Source: Myxococcales bacterium (GTDB lineage Bacteria; Myxococcota_A; UBA9042). From it: a stretch of DNA of 36,491 nt. A program made the translations under genes and the position numbers. Positions 26,342-36,127 of the stretch are shown piece by piece. Each line of letters opens with the position of its first letter. The first letter of the stretch is position 1. The stretch covers positions 1 through 36,491 of the forward strand of contig PBTG01000078.1 of the NCBI GenBank assembly GCA_002726535.1, read 5' to 3'. The notes under the pieces are model-generated. The model saw only the letters and a list, made by a program, of their open reading frames with translations, was not told the origin of the DNA and did no database searches.

Positions 26342-28090
26342 CTAAGATGCTGAACGATGTGCAGAACCTTCTTTACGTCGATTGCGAGGGATTTTCACAG
26401 TAAATACCGCCCCTCCCAGGGCCGCTTCACCCACATCAACAGTCCCTTTGTGAGCCTGAACGACACGAGCGACCGTGGCCAACCCGAGTCCCGTCCCTTT
26501 GACGCGTGTTGTGTAAAAGGGCTCGAAAAGATGTTCGCGCTCTTGTGGATCGATGCCTCGGCCGCTATCGGCGACCACAATGCAAAGCTCATCTGGCTCT
26601 GCGGTGACGTGAACTTCAACGATGCGACGGTCCACCTCAAGCACGGCATCGGTCGCGTTGCGTAGTAGGTTCCAAACCAAAGCGGAGAGCGCTTTGCGAT
26701 CGCCGCGAATCCCACCATCTTCACAGTTAATACGAATCCGTAGATCAACGTTTGCGTCGGTCACGAGTGGATCTTTTTCCATCGCAGCCAAGGTGTCCTG
26801 AATCAACTCAAGCATGTCAAAGGACTCCATCGTCACGCTTCCAGGCTTGGCATAATCGAGGAACTCACCAATCCAGGCTGAGAGATTCTCTGTCTCTCGG
26901 ATGGCGATGTCCATGAGGCGGCGGTCTTCATCATCGGCGTTATCGTCGACATTGAGCATCTGAATGGAGCCGCTGATAGAGGCCAGTGGATTGCGAATCT
27001 CATGAGCGATCGCCATGGCCATTGCACCGACGGTAGCGAGCCGTTCACGGTTGAGGTGCTCACGCTCACGCTGCCGAATTTTGGTCACATCACGAATCAA
27101 CAAGAGCGACTCCCCCGTCGGGCGGCCATCAGCATCTCGCAAAATTTCTCCACGCATGGCGATGATCTGCTCATCGCCCGCGATATCATCGCGCGACAAC
27201 TCTTCGGTCTGACTGCTGCGTGGAATCTCGACGGTCTGAACCGGCATGATCGGATCCCAGTCAAGCTCTGGCAATAAGGTTTTGAGAGATTGATCGACCA
27301 CCTGCTGAGTCTCCAATCCCAAAATTCTCAAAAAAGCCGGGTTCGCTGTTCGAACTTGTCCATCCCGAGCGATGGTCGCGAGACCATCAGGTAAAGACGA
27401 CCAGACGTCCTCGTACCGGACTCGCAAGGCAGCCAGTTCTCGGCGTTCAGTGACAGCTCGCTGTCGAGCCCGATTGAGTTCGATCACGAGCTGAGAACTC
27501 AATAGAGCTGTACCCAAGAGCGCTGCCATCAGCACCGCGGCCTGGACGACGATCTCAAAGCCCGTCTTGGGTAACTCGCGGATACCCAACTCTCGCAGCC
27601 AAGCAACGGTCCATGGCTCTAGATCGAAGGTTAAAATTCCAGCATCTAGCAGGCTAATAACCACCACAAATGCAGAGCACAGCCCCGCTGCAATCAGCGC
27701 TCCTGGCCGCTCCAAAAGAGCGGCTCCACCGAGGACCGCTAAGGGCAAGCCAAACAAAAAGACGCTCTCAGTCGCGTGAGAGATTGTCACCAAAGACACA
27801 GCGAAGAGCACATCCAAGCCAACAGAGGCCCATGCGAGCGCATAGTGAATCTTTTGGGGCAGCAAATAGGTGGCTAGAAGCACAATAAATGTGAAGCAAA
27901 AGAAGGCCGTAATGAGCTTATACAGAACGACTTCCGGAACTTGAGTGATGGGCAGAGGGCCTAAACCCAAATCCATCGCAATGCCAAAAGCCAACAGAGC
28001 CGACAGAGCGATGACCCGGGCGAAGGTCTCCCACTTGATCCGCTCAGCGAAGCGATTTCGGCTCTCGATGCCTGGCGTGTACTCGCTCAG
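26342..28090 (-). CDS. pilS: Sensor histidine kinase, PilS-like (likely non-ATG start)
   Basis: N-terminal TM helices, PAS-like region, HEIRNPLASISGSIQML (H box), NLLRNATDA, VVADSGRGID, GTGLGLATV. The track ORF starts at a TTG (27994), but the frame is open to CTG 28090-28088, which overlaps the pilC stop. Confidence 0.85.
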   Translation of the reverse strand: MSEYTPGIESRNRFAERIKWETFARVIALSALLAFGIAMDLGLGPLPITQVPEVVLYKLITAFFCFTFIVLLATYLLPQKIHYALAWASVGLDVLFAVSLVTISHATESVFLFGLPLAVLGGAALLERPGALIAAGLCSAFVVVISLLDAGILTFDLEPWTVAWLRELGIRELPKTGFEIVVQAAVLMAALLGTALLSSQLVIELNRARQRAVTERRELAALRVRYEDVWSSLPDGLATIARDGQVRTANPAFLRILGLETQQVVDQSLKTLLPELDWDPIMPVQTVEIPRSSQTEELSRDDIAGDEQIIAMRGEILRDADGRPTGESLLLIRDVTKIRQREREHLNRERLATVGAMAMAIAHEIRNPLASISGSIQMLNVDDNADDEDRRLMDIAIRETENLSAWIGEFLDYAKPGSVTMESFDMLELIQDTLAAMEKDPLVTDANVDLRIRINCEDGGIRGDRKALSALVWNLLRNATDAVLEVDRRIVEVHVTAEPDELCIVVADSGRGIDPQEREHLFEPFYTTRVKGTGLGLATVARVVQAHKGTVDVGEAALGGAVFTVKIPRNRRKEGSAHRSAS

Positions 28091-29292
28091 TGATCTGCCA
28101 TGGTGAAGATGGGCATATACATACCCAACATGATGGTACCGATGATCCCACCGAGAACCACCATGATGAGCGGCTCCATCACAGCACTCATACCGTCTAC
28201 AGCATCATCGACCTCGTCGTCGTAAAAGTCGGCGATCTTCGCCAACATGACGTCCATCGCACCGGTTGCCTCTCCCACCGCGATCATTTGAACAACCATT
28301 CGCGGAAATACCTGTGTTTCCATCAAAGGTCCTGTGACGTTCTTACCTTCTTGGATTCGTCCGCGCGTGTATTCGATCGCACGTTCGATCACTTGGTTGC
28401 CGGCGGTCTTACTGACGACTTGCAAGGCATCGAGAATGGGCACACCAGCACTAATCAAGGTCCCCAAGGTTCGGGTAAAGCGAGCCACAGCTCCTTTTCG
28501 GAGTACCGGGCCGACCACAGGCGAGCGATAGAGTGCCAAATCACGGTAATAGGTCATATTCGGGACCTTCATCAGCAACTTCCAGCCAATAATCGTCCCA
28601 ATCAGAGCAGCGAACATGTGAGGCATATACGACACAAAGTTGTCCGAAATGGCCACCAACATCTCGGTGATCGCAGGTAACGAACTTTTTCCCATCGATT
28701 TAAATGTACCAGCAAAGGTTGGCACCACCTTCCAAAGCAGGCCGGCGGTAATCGAAAGCGCTGCAATCAGAACCGTCACCGGATACTTCATCGCACCTTT
28801 GATCTTCGCTCGCGTCGCAGCAGCCTTTTCGATGTACTCCGCCAAGCGATTCATAATCGTGTCGATAATGCCGCCCAGTTCACCAGCTCTAATCAAGTTG
28901 ACGTAGAGTTCCTCGAACACTTTGGGGTGCCTGGCCAGTGCATCTGAAAAAGATGAGCCGCCCTCTACGCTAGCTTTAACCGCCAAAAGGGTCTTTTTCA
29001 GTTGTGGATTCGGCTCTTGATTCCCGAGCAAATCTAAAGCCTTAATTAGCGGTAGACCAGCATCGATCATGGTCGCCATCTGACGCGTGAACACGACCAT
29101 CGACTTAAGCGGCACCTTGTCGGTGATGCCCGGAATGACAATCTCGAAATCATTTCGTTGTTTTTTGAGTTGAAAGGGCTTGATGCCGATCGAACTCAGC
29201 TTGGTCTTGGCTTCTTCTTTGGACTCAGCCTCGATTTCACCCTGACGAAACTCGCCTTCGGTACTGTTTCCTTCATATTCCCAAATCGCCAT
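28087..29292 (-). CDS. pilC: Type IV pilus inner-membrane platform protein (GspF family)
   Basis: VFTRQMATMIDAGLPLIKALDLLGNQEPNPQLK, NLIRAGELGGIIDTIMNRLAEYIEK, FTRTLGTLISAGVPILDALQVV, PRMVVQMIAVGEATGAMDVMLAKIADFYDDEVDDAV. Confidence 0.95.
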   Translation of the reverse strand: MAIWEYEGNSTEGEFRQGEIEAESKEEAKTKLSSIGIKPFQLKKQRNDFEIVIPGITDKVPLKSMVVFTRQMATMIDAGLPLIKALDLLGNQEPNPQLKKTLLAVKASVEGGSSFSDALARHPKVFEELYVNLIRAGELGGIIDTIMNRLAEYIEKAAATRAKIKGAMKYPVTVLIAALSITAGLLWKVVPTFAGTFKSMGKSSLPAITEMLVAISDNFVSYMPHMFAALIGTIIGWKLLMKVPNMTYYRDLALYRSPVVGPVLRKGAVARFTRTLGTLISAGVPILDALQVVSKTAGNQVIERAIEYTRGRIQEGKNVTGPLMETQVFPRMVVQMIAVGEATGAMDVMLAKIADFYDDEVDDAVDGMSAVMEPLIMVVLGGIIGTIMLGMYMPIFTMADH

Positions 29293-29369
29293 CTCGCCCC
29301 CTCAGACCGCCCTCAGCAAATTCGTTGCTCTAGATCATACCGAGGCTTGGGGCTGACGTCACGGGTTCA

Positions 29370-30884
29370 TCATTTCTCCGGGCTACGAGATCCGCGCCGA
29401 GAGGGTTTGCGACGACTGCCGTGACGTTCGACAACTCGCTGGGCTTCGCGTCTCACCTCTTCACGTCTCTTTACGGCGTAGTAGCGTTTTTTCGCCATCT
29501 GAGTGGCTGTCTTGTGATCAACGAGCGGCAGAGGATACTGGTGTTCAAGCTTGATGCCCGCCAATTTCAGTTCCAGTGCAGAGGCTTGCCATGGTGCTGC
29601 GATGAGTGCCGTTGGTAACTCCGCGAGTTCGGGTACCCACTGTCGGATAAATGAGCCTGTTGCGTCATGATCTCGAGCTTGCTTTACCGGCGAGTAAATT
29701 CGAGTCGCATTGATTCCAGTTGTGCCTGCCTGCATCTGGCATTGGCTGTAGTGAATGCCGGGCTCATAGTCCAAAAACAGCGGTGCCAGCCACAACGCGA
29801 CCGGACGCCAGTGGAGCCATAGGTCCCAACAAGCAAAAGAGATCAACATCGCGCGCATTCGGAAGTTCAACCATCCTGTCGCAGTCAGACTTCGCACGCA
29901 TGCATCGACCATCGGATAGCCCGTTCGGCCTTCGATGAGCGCCTCAAAGGCAACAGGATCGTGGTCCCCTTCGCGTAGCCCATCATAACCACGGTGGATG
30001 TTGTGGTGTTCTATTTCAGGCTCAGACTCAAATTTTTGAATAAAATGGCAGTGCCATCGCAACCGAGACTGAAAGCTGCTCAAGGACGCTACCCAGCGCG
30101 GATCGGACAAGGCCCCAGCGGCTCGCTGCGCCTTGACCTGGCGTTGGCGTTCGGAGGTGAGTTGATGGACTTGTCGAACACTGAGATTGCCCCAAGCGAG
30201 ATAAGGACTGATGCGGGAGCACCCCTTGGAGCCAGTCAATGGACTCGACATGTCCTTTCGATAATTGGCTCCCCGCTGATGGAGAAAGCTCTCAAGCGTC
30301 TGTAACGCGCTATCTTCTCCTCCTTGTTGGGAGGATCCCAGCCTTTGTTTTGATAGGCCAAGGGTTGAAGCAGTCGGTGGGTGTTCGGGAGGTAGCGGAG
30401 AGTCAAGACCAACGGGAGCTTGGACGATTTTACGCTTCATCCGTTTTTGCCAGATACCACTCCAACCATCTCTGGATGCCAGTCTGCGAACGACCCCGTT
30501 ATTCGGCTCTTCATGCCATTGCACACCTTTTTCTCGACACCAACGAGCCACGGTTCGATCACGCTCAAAGGTCCATTGGACACCGGTTTCCTCATGACTC
30601 CACAAGTCTGTAAATCGCAGTGAGTCATAGAGCGAATCTAAGACCTCAAGAGCGGTGCCTACCCGAACGATTAAGGCTCCGCCCCGTTGCTCCAGTGAAC
30701 TGGCTAATGAAAGCAGAGACTGACGAGCGAAATCGAAATGAGCTCGGTCAAAATCAGGTGACAACAGCCACTGTGGCTCGATGATGAAAAGACCAACAAC
30801 GGGGCCACGCGCTGCAGCGCTACGTAAGGGTGTGTGGTCTCGCACACGCAAATCTTTCTTGAACCACACGACCTGTACGGTCAT
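29370..30884 (-). CDS. Cryptochrome/photolyase family protein (probable deoxyribodipyrimidine photolyase)
   Basis: [123 protein letters not shown]. Confidence 0.92.
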   Translation of the reverse strand: MTVQVVWFKKDLRVRDHTPLRSAAARGPVVGLFIIEPQWLLSPDFDRAHFDFARQSLLSLASSLEQRGGALIVRVGTALEVLDSLYDSLRFTDLWSHEETGVQWTFERDRTVARWCREKGVQWHEEPNNGVVRRLASRDGWSGIWQKRMKRKIVQAPVGLDSPLPPEHPPTASTLGLSKQRLGSSQQGGEDSALQTLESFLHQRGANYRKDMSSPLTGSKGCSRISPYLAWGNLSVRQVHQLTSERQRQVKAQRAAGALSDPRWVASLSSFQSRLRWHCHFIQKFESEPEIEHHNIHRGYDGLREGDHDPVAFEALIEGRTGYPMVDACVRSLTATGWLNFRMRAMLISFACWDLWLHWRPVALWLAPLFLDYEPGIHYSQCQMQAGTTGINATRIYSPVKQARDHDATGSFIRQWVPELAELPTALIAAPWQASALELKLAGIKLEHQYPLPLVDHKTATQMAKKRYYAVKRREEVRREAQRVVERHGSRRKPSRRGSRSPEK

Positions 30885-31069
30885 GCCTCCCTCCTTGCGG
30901 AGTTCTGCGTTGGTTTGCTACGCCCACGACGTCGGCAGCGCTCGGAGCACCACTTGACCTCATTCCAGCAACGCGACCACTTTTTTCGCCAAGAGAAGGG
31001 ACGGCCACAGGCAGGGCAGTTCTTGTGGGGACGGTGGTGCGGTCGGCGGCTCACCTCCACCTGATGCAA
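30881..31069 (-). CDS. DUF2256-like small zinc-ribbon-type protein
   Basis: [34 protein letters not shown] matches the DUF2256 pattern; stop overlaps the photolyase ATG (ATGA). The TTG start in the track is uncertain; an in-frame GTG lies a few codons in. Confidence 0.85.
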   Translation of the reverse strand: MHQVEVSRRPHHRPHKNCPACGRPFSWRKKWSRCWNEVKWCSERCRRRGRSKPTQNSARREA

Positions 31070-31097
31070 AAAAACTGCCTGAGATGCTCACAACGGC

Positions 31098-33497
31098 TTA
31101 GGGCTGTGCGGTCCAAACCTGCGCGCTACGCGCTGCGATCTCAAAGGGCAACTTGCCTTGATTAACAACCATCTTTTTCCCAGAGAACCACTCGACTAAA
31201 GCGGTTCCGTCAGCGACTGCGGGTACCGACAAGGTCCCTTTTTTCAGCTGAGCGTCGCCACGGTGGATCAGGACAATCACCAAGTCTTTATCGAGACTAC
31301 GGGACCAAGCGAGAAAGTCGGCCTCTTTCCAAAGCGGCGGACTCCAGGCCCCCGCTCGCAGCGCCGGGTGTTTCGCGCGCAATTGGCCGAGTTGCTTCAT
31401 CCACTCGAGCGTCTGCGACTCGAACGTTGACAAGGCTCCGTCGAATCGCATCATCCGACGATTGTCGGGGTCGCCGGCCCCTGGCAGACCAAACTCATCA
31501 CCGTAGTAAATCAAAGGGATGCCCGGCGTTGTGTACAGGTAAGCGAAGGCGAGCTTGAGTTGTTCATAAGCCTGTACAGAACTCGGTTGTTTGGGCGGTT
31601 TCTTCCAGCCTGCAGCTTGGTTGCTGATGATGTCCCAAATCCCACAGTCGAGACTACCTGAGGCGTGACTGATAAAGCGCGCCATGTCGTGATTGCCGAT
31701 AAAGGTCGACATCCAAGCGCCTTGATCATCATAAATTGCGCGAACCCCACGAATCACCGCGTCCATGGTGTCTAAACCGATTTGCTTCTTGGCGAATCCT
31801 TTGAGCAACTGCATGTTTGCCGGAAAGTCGAACTGAGCGTGAATTTTATCCTCGCCGACGAAGGCCTGGATGCTCTGGGCGTCGCCGGTAAAAGTCTCTC
31901 CAACAATGTAAAAATCTACGCCAGTAAGCTCCATCTCTTTGTTGGCGCGCACCCTGAGTGCTTTGACGAAAGCCATCTCAATATGTTTGACAGCGTCGAG
32001 TCGAAACCCGTCTGCGCCGACCTGCTTCGCCCACCAAAAAGCAGAACTCAAGGAGGCCTCAATGACCTGAGGATTGTCGTAATCAAGATCTGCCAGGTAG
32101 GAGGTAAACCAACAGGTCACAGGCTTGTTGTCCCAACCGACGTCTTGGCAGACCTCGGCGGGCATGTGAAACCAGCCTTTTTTACTATGTTCAATGAACC
32201 ATGGGCTCGCACTGTGTACATGATTGGCGGTGTAATCGAGTAGCACGCGAATGCCCTTGCTGTGAGCGGCGTTGACCAGATTCTTGAGCTCTTGCAGGGT
32301 GCCAAACCGCGGCTCAGTTTGGGTCGTATCCACAGGCCAATAGCCGTGGTAGCCGGTGTATTTCATCGGCGAGTATTTGGTCGTCTGTGTCCCGAGATTG
32401 CAGCCGGTGCTGTCAGGGAATAAGCCTTCTTCAGCTCCTTTGGGTTGCTCAACTGGCCAAGACAACCACAACGCCCCGACTCCCAGCGAAGTGAAATAGC
32501 CGCTATTGATTTTATCCGTGATGCCCTTGAAGTCGCCACCAGCGAAGTTCGTCGCTGGATCGACGCCAGCCACCGGATCATCGTTTTTTTGATCCCCGTT
32601 GACGAAGCGGTCGGTCATGACAAAATAAATCGTTGAGTCCCGCCAATCGGTGCTGACGCCCACATAGACCTTCAGCAACCATAGGTCTTGTCCCTGAACT
32701 CCATCGTAATGAATCCGGATATCGTGAATCCCATCGGCCAGATTGTCGATCGAGATCTTCAGCAAGCCATCTTTCCAAGATAGAGCCATTGAGGGCTTGT
32801 GATCGACGGTCATCGAGACCTCTTTGGGAGCAACCTTCCAAGCTGGGGTAGTGAAAGTCGCGACCAACGAGCTGCCTTGAATCGTGTAGCTCTGTAGCGT
32901 CAATGCCCGAGGACAAGGTTCAATGCTCAACACCGAGTTGTAACCGCCAAAGCCGTCATCGATCTTTTCGGGATTATTGGGGTCTTCGATCCAGTTGCCA
33001 TCGACGATGAACTTATACTGCCAGCTGCCTGGGGTGAGTTGCTGGGTGACCTGCCAGACTCCATCGCCATCGTCGTCGCTCAGGACAGCCGCTGTCGCTG
33101 AGTCAGAGGCCCAGCCGTTAAAGCTCCCTGAGAGCAAAACCTGTTTCGGTGACGATGTCGGTTGGTAACTAAAGACTATTTGACCGCATGGCACCACGTC
33201 GCTTTGCCCCGATCCATCCATCTCGCCGGCATCATGAGTGCAACCATCCGCTGCAAGACCCTCGCTATCCTTAGCGTCCTCAACAGTCGCATCGTCTGTT
33301 GAGGCGTTCGAGTCGTCCTGGCTCGTATCGATCATCAGGGTGTCCGTCGAGGCAATGTCTGCCATCGAAGTGTCGACAAGCACATCGGTCACGGCCTCAA
33401 CGTCGCTGTCTGGCTCCGCAGCCGTTACCTGCTGATCAGGGCTCGAGCAAGTCAAGAACATCAAAACAATGAGATATGGGGCAACTGAATGGTTCAT
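31098..33497 (-). CDS. GH13 alpha-amylase-family lipoprotein with CBM48-like N-terminal domain
   Basis: Lipobox LIVLMFLTCSSP; CBM48-like VLLSGSFNGWASDS..GSWQYKFIVDGNWIEDP; GH13 motifs LDYTANHVH, DGFRLDAVKHIE, IVGETF, FIGNHDMARF. ATG at 33497 has GGAGG upstream (11-nt spacing). Confidence 0.9.
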   Translation of the reverse strand: MNHSVAPYLIVLMFLTCSSPDQQVTAAEPDSDVEAVTDVLVDTSMADIASTDTLMIDTSQDDSNASTDDATVEDAKDSEGLAADGCTHDAGEMDGSGQSDVVPCGQIVFSYQPTSSPKQVLLSGSFNGWASDSATAAVLSDDDGDGVWQVTQQLTPGSWQYKFIVDGNWIEDPNNPEKIDDGFGGYNSVLSIEPCPRALTLQSYTIQGSSLVATFTTPAWKVAPKEVSMTVDHKPSMALSWKDGLLKISIDNLADGIHDIRIHYDGVQGQDLWLLKVYVGVSTDWRDSTIYFVMTDRFVNGDQKNDDPVAGVDPATNFAGGDFKGITDKINSGYFTSLGVGALWLSWPVEQPKGAEEGLFPDSTGCNLGTQTTKYSPMKYTGYHGYWPVDTTQTEPRFGTLQELKNLVNAAHSKGIRVLLDYTANHVHSASPWFIEHSKKGWFHMPAEVCQDVGWDNKPVTCWFTSYLADLDYDNPQVIEASLSSAFWWAKQVGADGFRLDAVKHIEMAFVKALRVRANKEMELTGVDFYIVGETFTGDAQSIQAFVGEDKIHAQFDFPANMQLLKGFAKKQIGLDTMDAVIRGVRAIYDDQGAWMSTFIGNHDMARFISHASGSLDCGIWDIISNQAAGWKKPPKQPSSVQAYEQLKLAFAYLYTTPGIPLIYYGDEFGLPGAGDPDNRRMMRFDGALSTFESQTLEWMKQLGQLRAKHPALRAGAWSPPLWKEADFLAWSRSLDKDLVIVLIHRGDAQLKKGTLSVPAVADGTALVEWFSGKKMVVNQGKLPFEIAARSAQVWTAQP

Positions 33498-33622
33498 AGC
33501 GAGCAAAACCTCCGAGTCGCGGTGCGTTAGCATAATCTTGTGGAATCTCGCAACCAAAGTTCTCCTAATCGACCTGCTCTGCACACGATCTAAGGGCCTT
33601 GGCGAATCTCCGACCATGCTCC

Positions 33623-35194
33623 ATGCTCAAGCTCGTGAATTTCTTTGAGCGCGCAGCCTCGATCAGCCTAATCACCACCGTCGCTTTGGCCTGTTTTGAG
33701 TCTACGGCGGCGTTGTTCGATCTCTTTGGCCAGCGTTGGACACCCATTGAAGTGGCGATGATTGTCGCTTGTGCGACTGCGCTACCTTTGTGTTGGCGCC
33801 ATCGCCGAGCACATTGGCGAGATCTTCGAGACGTTGGTTTGTTCTGTATCTGTGTGCTGATCAGCACCGTGATAAATGACCTTGGCTGGTCAGCCTCATT
33901 GCGGCTGATACTCTACGGGGGGCTGTGTATCGCGAGTGCGGTCGTTCACAGAGTTCTGCCCTCACTGCGAAACTCACTGCTTAGCGCGGCGGCCTGCGCG
34001 GCCACATGCAGCGCCCTAATCGGTCTGTGTGAACTGTCATGGCCCCAATGGCAAAGCCTTGAGTCTGTGCTGTCGATGTTCCGTGACAAAGCCACCATGG
34101 TCGACGGAGCGCGAAGGCTGACAGGGACATTTGCACACGCCAATTTGGCTGGTTTGAGTTTCGCGATGGTCCTGCCTGTGGTGGTAACCAGAGAGCGAAA
34201 ATTCTGGGTGATGATCACGTTGGTGGTGAGCACTGCGTTGATGGCAACCGGTAGCCGTGGAGCTTGGTTCGCTGCAGCAATTGGACTGACAATCTGTCAC
34301 CGCAGTCGATGGTCACCCACGATTGACCGGCTCAACTGGGCGGCGATTGCTGCCGCGGTCGTAATCGCTTTGTCGCTATGGCCGATGACTCGCCAACGGC
34401 TCGGTTGGCACATCTCCAAACCCCAATATGCCGCTGAACTTCATGGATCCAAAGTTGGAGACGGGCTGGTGGTTCGACTCACCAATAGTGGATGGCTGAA
34501 GTGGAGACATGCCGGGACGGATCCGGTGGTGGTCGAACTCATCGCGCTCGACGCAAAGGGCAATAATTCATCTACGAACCAAGTCACTTTGCTCCGGTCT
34601 GTGCCCAGCGACGAGACTTTACAGATGGTCGTCTCAGCCACCGATCTGCCCGCAGGCGCTCGCTATGTATCCATGCAGATGATGCAACGTGGTCTGCGCA
34701 ATTTCGGGCCGCGCGTCGTAGTGTCAACGAGCGAGTCCGGCACGGCACCGGCGGCGGCTCCGAAAGCTGCACCCACTCAAAGTACTCCCAAAGCAGCCAG
34801 TCGCGCTCGGTTGTGGCCGCTTGCCCTGCAACTGTGGTGGGAAAACCCGCTGTGGGGATTGGGCGCGGACCAATTCCGCAAACATTGGTCCCAACGAGCG
34901 CCTGATCTACACCCTGATGACCGCATGCACGCCAATCAATTGATCTTAGAGATGGCGGTAGACCTCGGGTTGATGGGCGTATTGGCTCTGATGTGGCTGA
35001 TCTATGGCGGCTTCAAAGGCGGACGAGATGGCGTCGTCTTGTCGATTCTGTGTGTCTGGCTGGCATTCGGTCTGTTGGACTGCCCTGTGTATTTTCACCA
35101 AGGTAGTGTCGCGCTTTGGATTTGGCTCGGGCTGCTTCGCGGCCGTTGTCCGCGAAAACAGACTCGTACCCAGGTCAATGTGACTGGGACATAA
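33623..35194 (+). CDS. O-antigen ligase/polymerase (Wzy_C)-like membrane protein
   Basis: Multi-TM; GTFAHANLAGLSFAMVLP, LMATGSRGAWFAAAIGL, ENPLWGLGADQFRKHW..MHANQLILEMAVDLGLMGVLALMWL. The track starts at TTG 33599; the ATG at 33623 is an alternative. Confidence 0.83.
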   Translation: MLKLVNFFERAASISLITTVALACFESTAALFDLFGQRWTPIEVAMIVACATALPLCWRHRRAHWRDLRDVGLFCICVLISTVINDLGWSASLRLILYGGLCIASAVVHRVLPSLRNSLLSAAACAATCSALIGLCELSWPQWQSLESVLSMFRDKATMVDGARRLTGTFAHANLAGLSFAMVLPVVVTRERKFWVMITLVVSTALMATGSRGAWFAAAIGLTICHRSRWSPTIDRLNWAAIAAAVVIALSLWPMTRQRLGWHISKPQYAAELHGSKVGDGLVVRLTNSGWLKWRHAGTDPVVVELIALDAKGNNSSTNQVTLLRSVPSDETLQMVVSATDLPAGARYVSMQMMQRGLRNFGPRVVVSTSESGTAPAAAPKAAPTQSTPKAASRARLWPLALQLWWENPLWGLGADQFRKHWSQRAPDLHPDDRMHANQLILEMAVDLGLMGVLALMWLIYGGFKGGRDGVVLSILCVWLAFGLLDCPVYFHQGSVALWIWLGLLRGRCPRKQTRTQVNVTGT

Positions 35195-35279
35195 CAGGTC
35201 GCCTGCACAGCCTTCGCTCAGTGCCAACCGGCTCGTTACAGAGGCTGCGATCCGAACAAGTTCAACAACCCGGTCAAGT

Positions 35280-36050
35280 TCACTGCTCGACTTTGTCGCC
35301 AGTCGACACACCGATTTCGGGGATTGGAAACTCCTCTTCGACGCCTAAGGCCGGCACACTTTGCACTTCAACCGCCGGAGCGATCCCCATCTTTGCCTTC
35401 AAAGCGGCTAGAGCATCATTGGTGCCGCTGTCGCTTTCCAGCGCCGCGAACTTGCCCTCGAGGTCTTCGCCGGTCATTTCAGCTGCCAAATCTGTTGCAG
35501 CCTCGGCTTCGGCCTCAATCTGCTCGACTTTTTCAGTCATCTCTCCAAAAGCGTCGAATGCGCTGTTGTCATTGAGCCCACCCATGGTCTGCTGGATGGA
35601 TTTTTGCGCTTCAGCTCGTTTGGCTCGAGCGATCAAGAGATCTTTTTTCCGTTTGGCCTCACCAATTTTCTGATTGAGCTTGTGCAAACTCTGACGTAGC
35701 TGTTCAGTCGCCTGCTTCTGGATTGTCCATTGCTTCTGCCACTGCGTTGCAAGTCCATCTTGCTCGGTCTTTCTTTCAAGTGCTTCGCGAGCCAAATCCT
35801 CTTTGCTGCTTTGCAAGGCCAGCATGGCTTTCTTTTCCCAATCTGCTGACGACTTTTGGGCCTGTATCATCTTCGCGTACAGGCGCTTTTCGTCGGCTAT
35901 CGCTACAGCCACCTGTTTTTTCGCGGTGATGAATTGCTCTCGCATGTCAATCAACAGTTGATTGAGAATCTTTTCCGGATCTTCCGCAGCCGAAACCATC
36001 GAGTTGATATTGGAGCGCAGCAAGCGTCCGATTCGCTGAAAAATACTCAT
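35280..36050 (-). CDS. PspA/IM30 family protein
   Basis: MSIFQRIGRLLRSNINSMVSAAEDPEKILNQLLIDMREQFITAKKQVAVAIADEKRL followed by a long coiled coil; AAGGA upstream of the ATG at 36050. Confidence 0.93.
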   Translation of the reverse strand: MSIFQRIGRLLRSNINSMVSAAEDPEKILNQLLIDMREQFITAKKQVAVAIADEKRLYAKMIQAQKSSADWEKKAMLALQSSKEDLAREALERKTEQDGLATQWQKQWTIQKQATEQLRQSLHKLNQKIGEAKRKKDLLIARAKRAEAQKSIQQTMGGLNDNSAFDAFGEMTEKVEQIEAEAEAATDLAAEMTGEDLEGKFAALESDSGTNDALAALKAKMGIAPAVEVQSVPALGVEEEFPIPEIGVSTGDKVEQ

Positions 36051-36127
36051 TGAATATCCTTTGTCATGATTCGCTCCTTCGATAGAGCGCACAGGGTCAT
36101 TGTTGGGTATGTTCCGTTTGGGTGCAC

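Noticed and set aside
29354-29361. TGACGTCA palindrome upstream of pilC
   Set aside because: A single 8-bp palindrome is expected by chance in a 36-kb window; no second copy or context supports a binding site.
31060-31097. Terminator between the amylase and DUF2256 genes
   Set aside because: There is a minus-strand T7 tract, but the preceding stem is short and bulged (GCC-gttg-TGAG-cat-CTCA-GGC); plausible but not strong enough to list.
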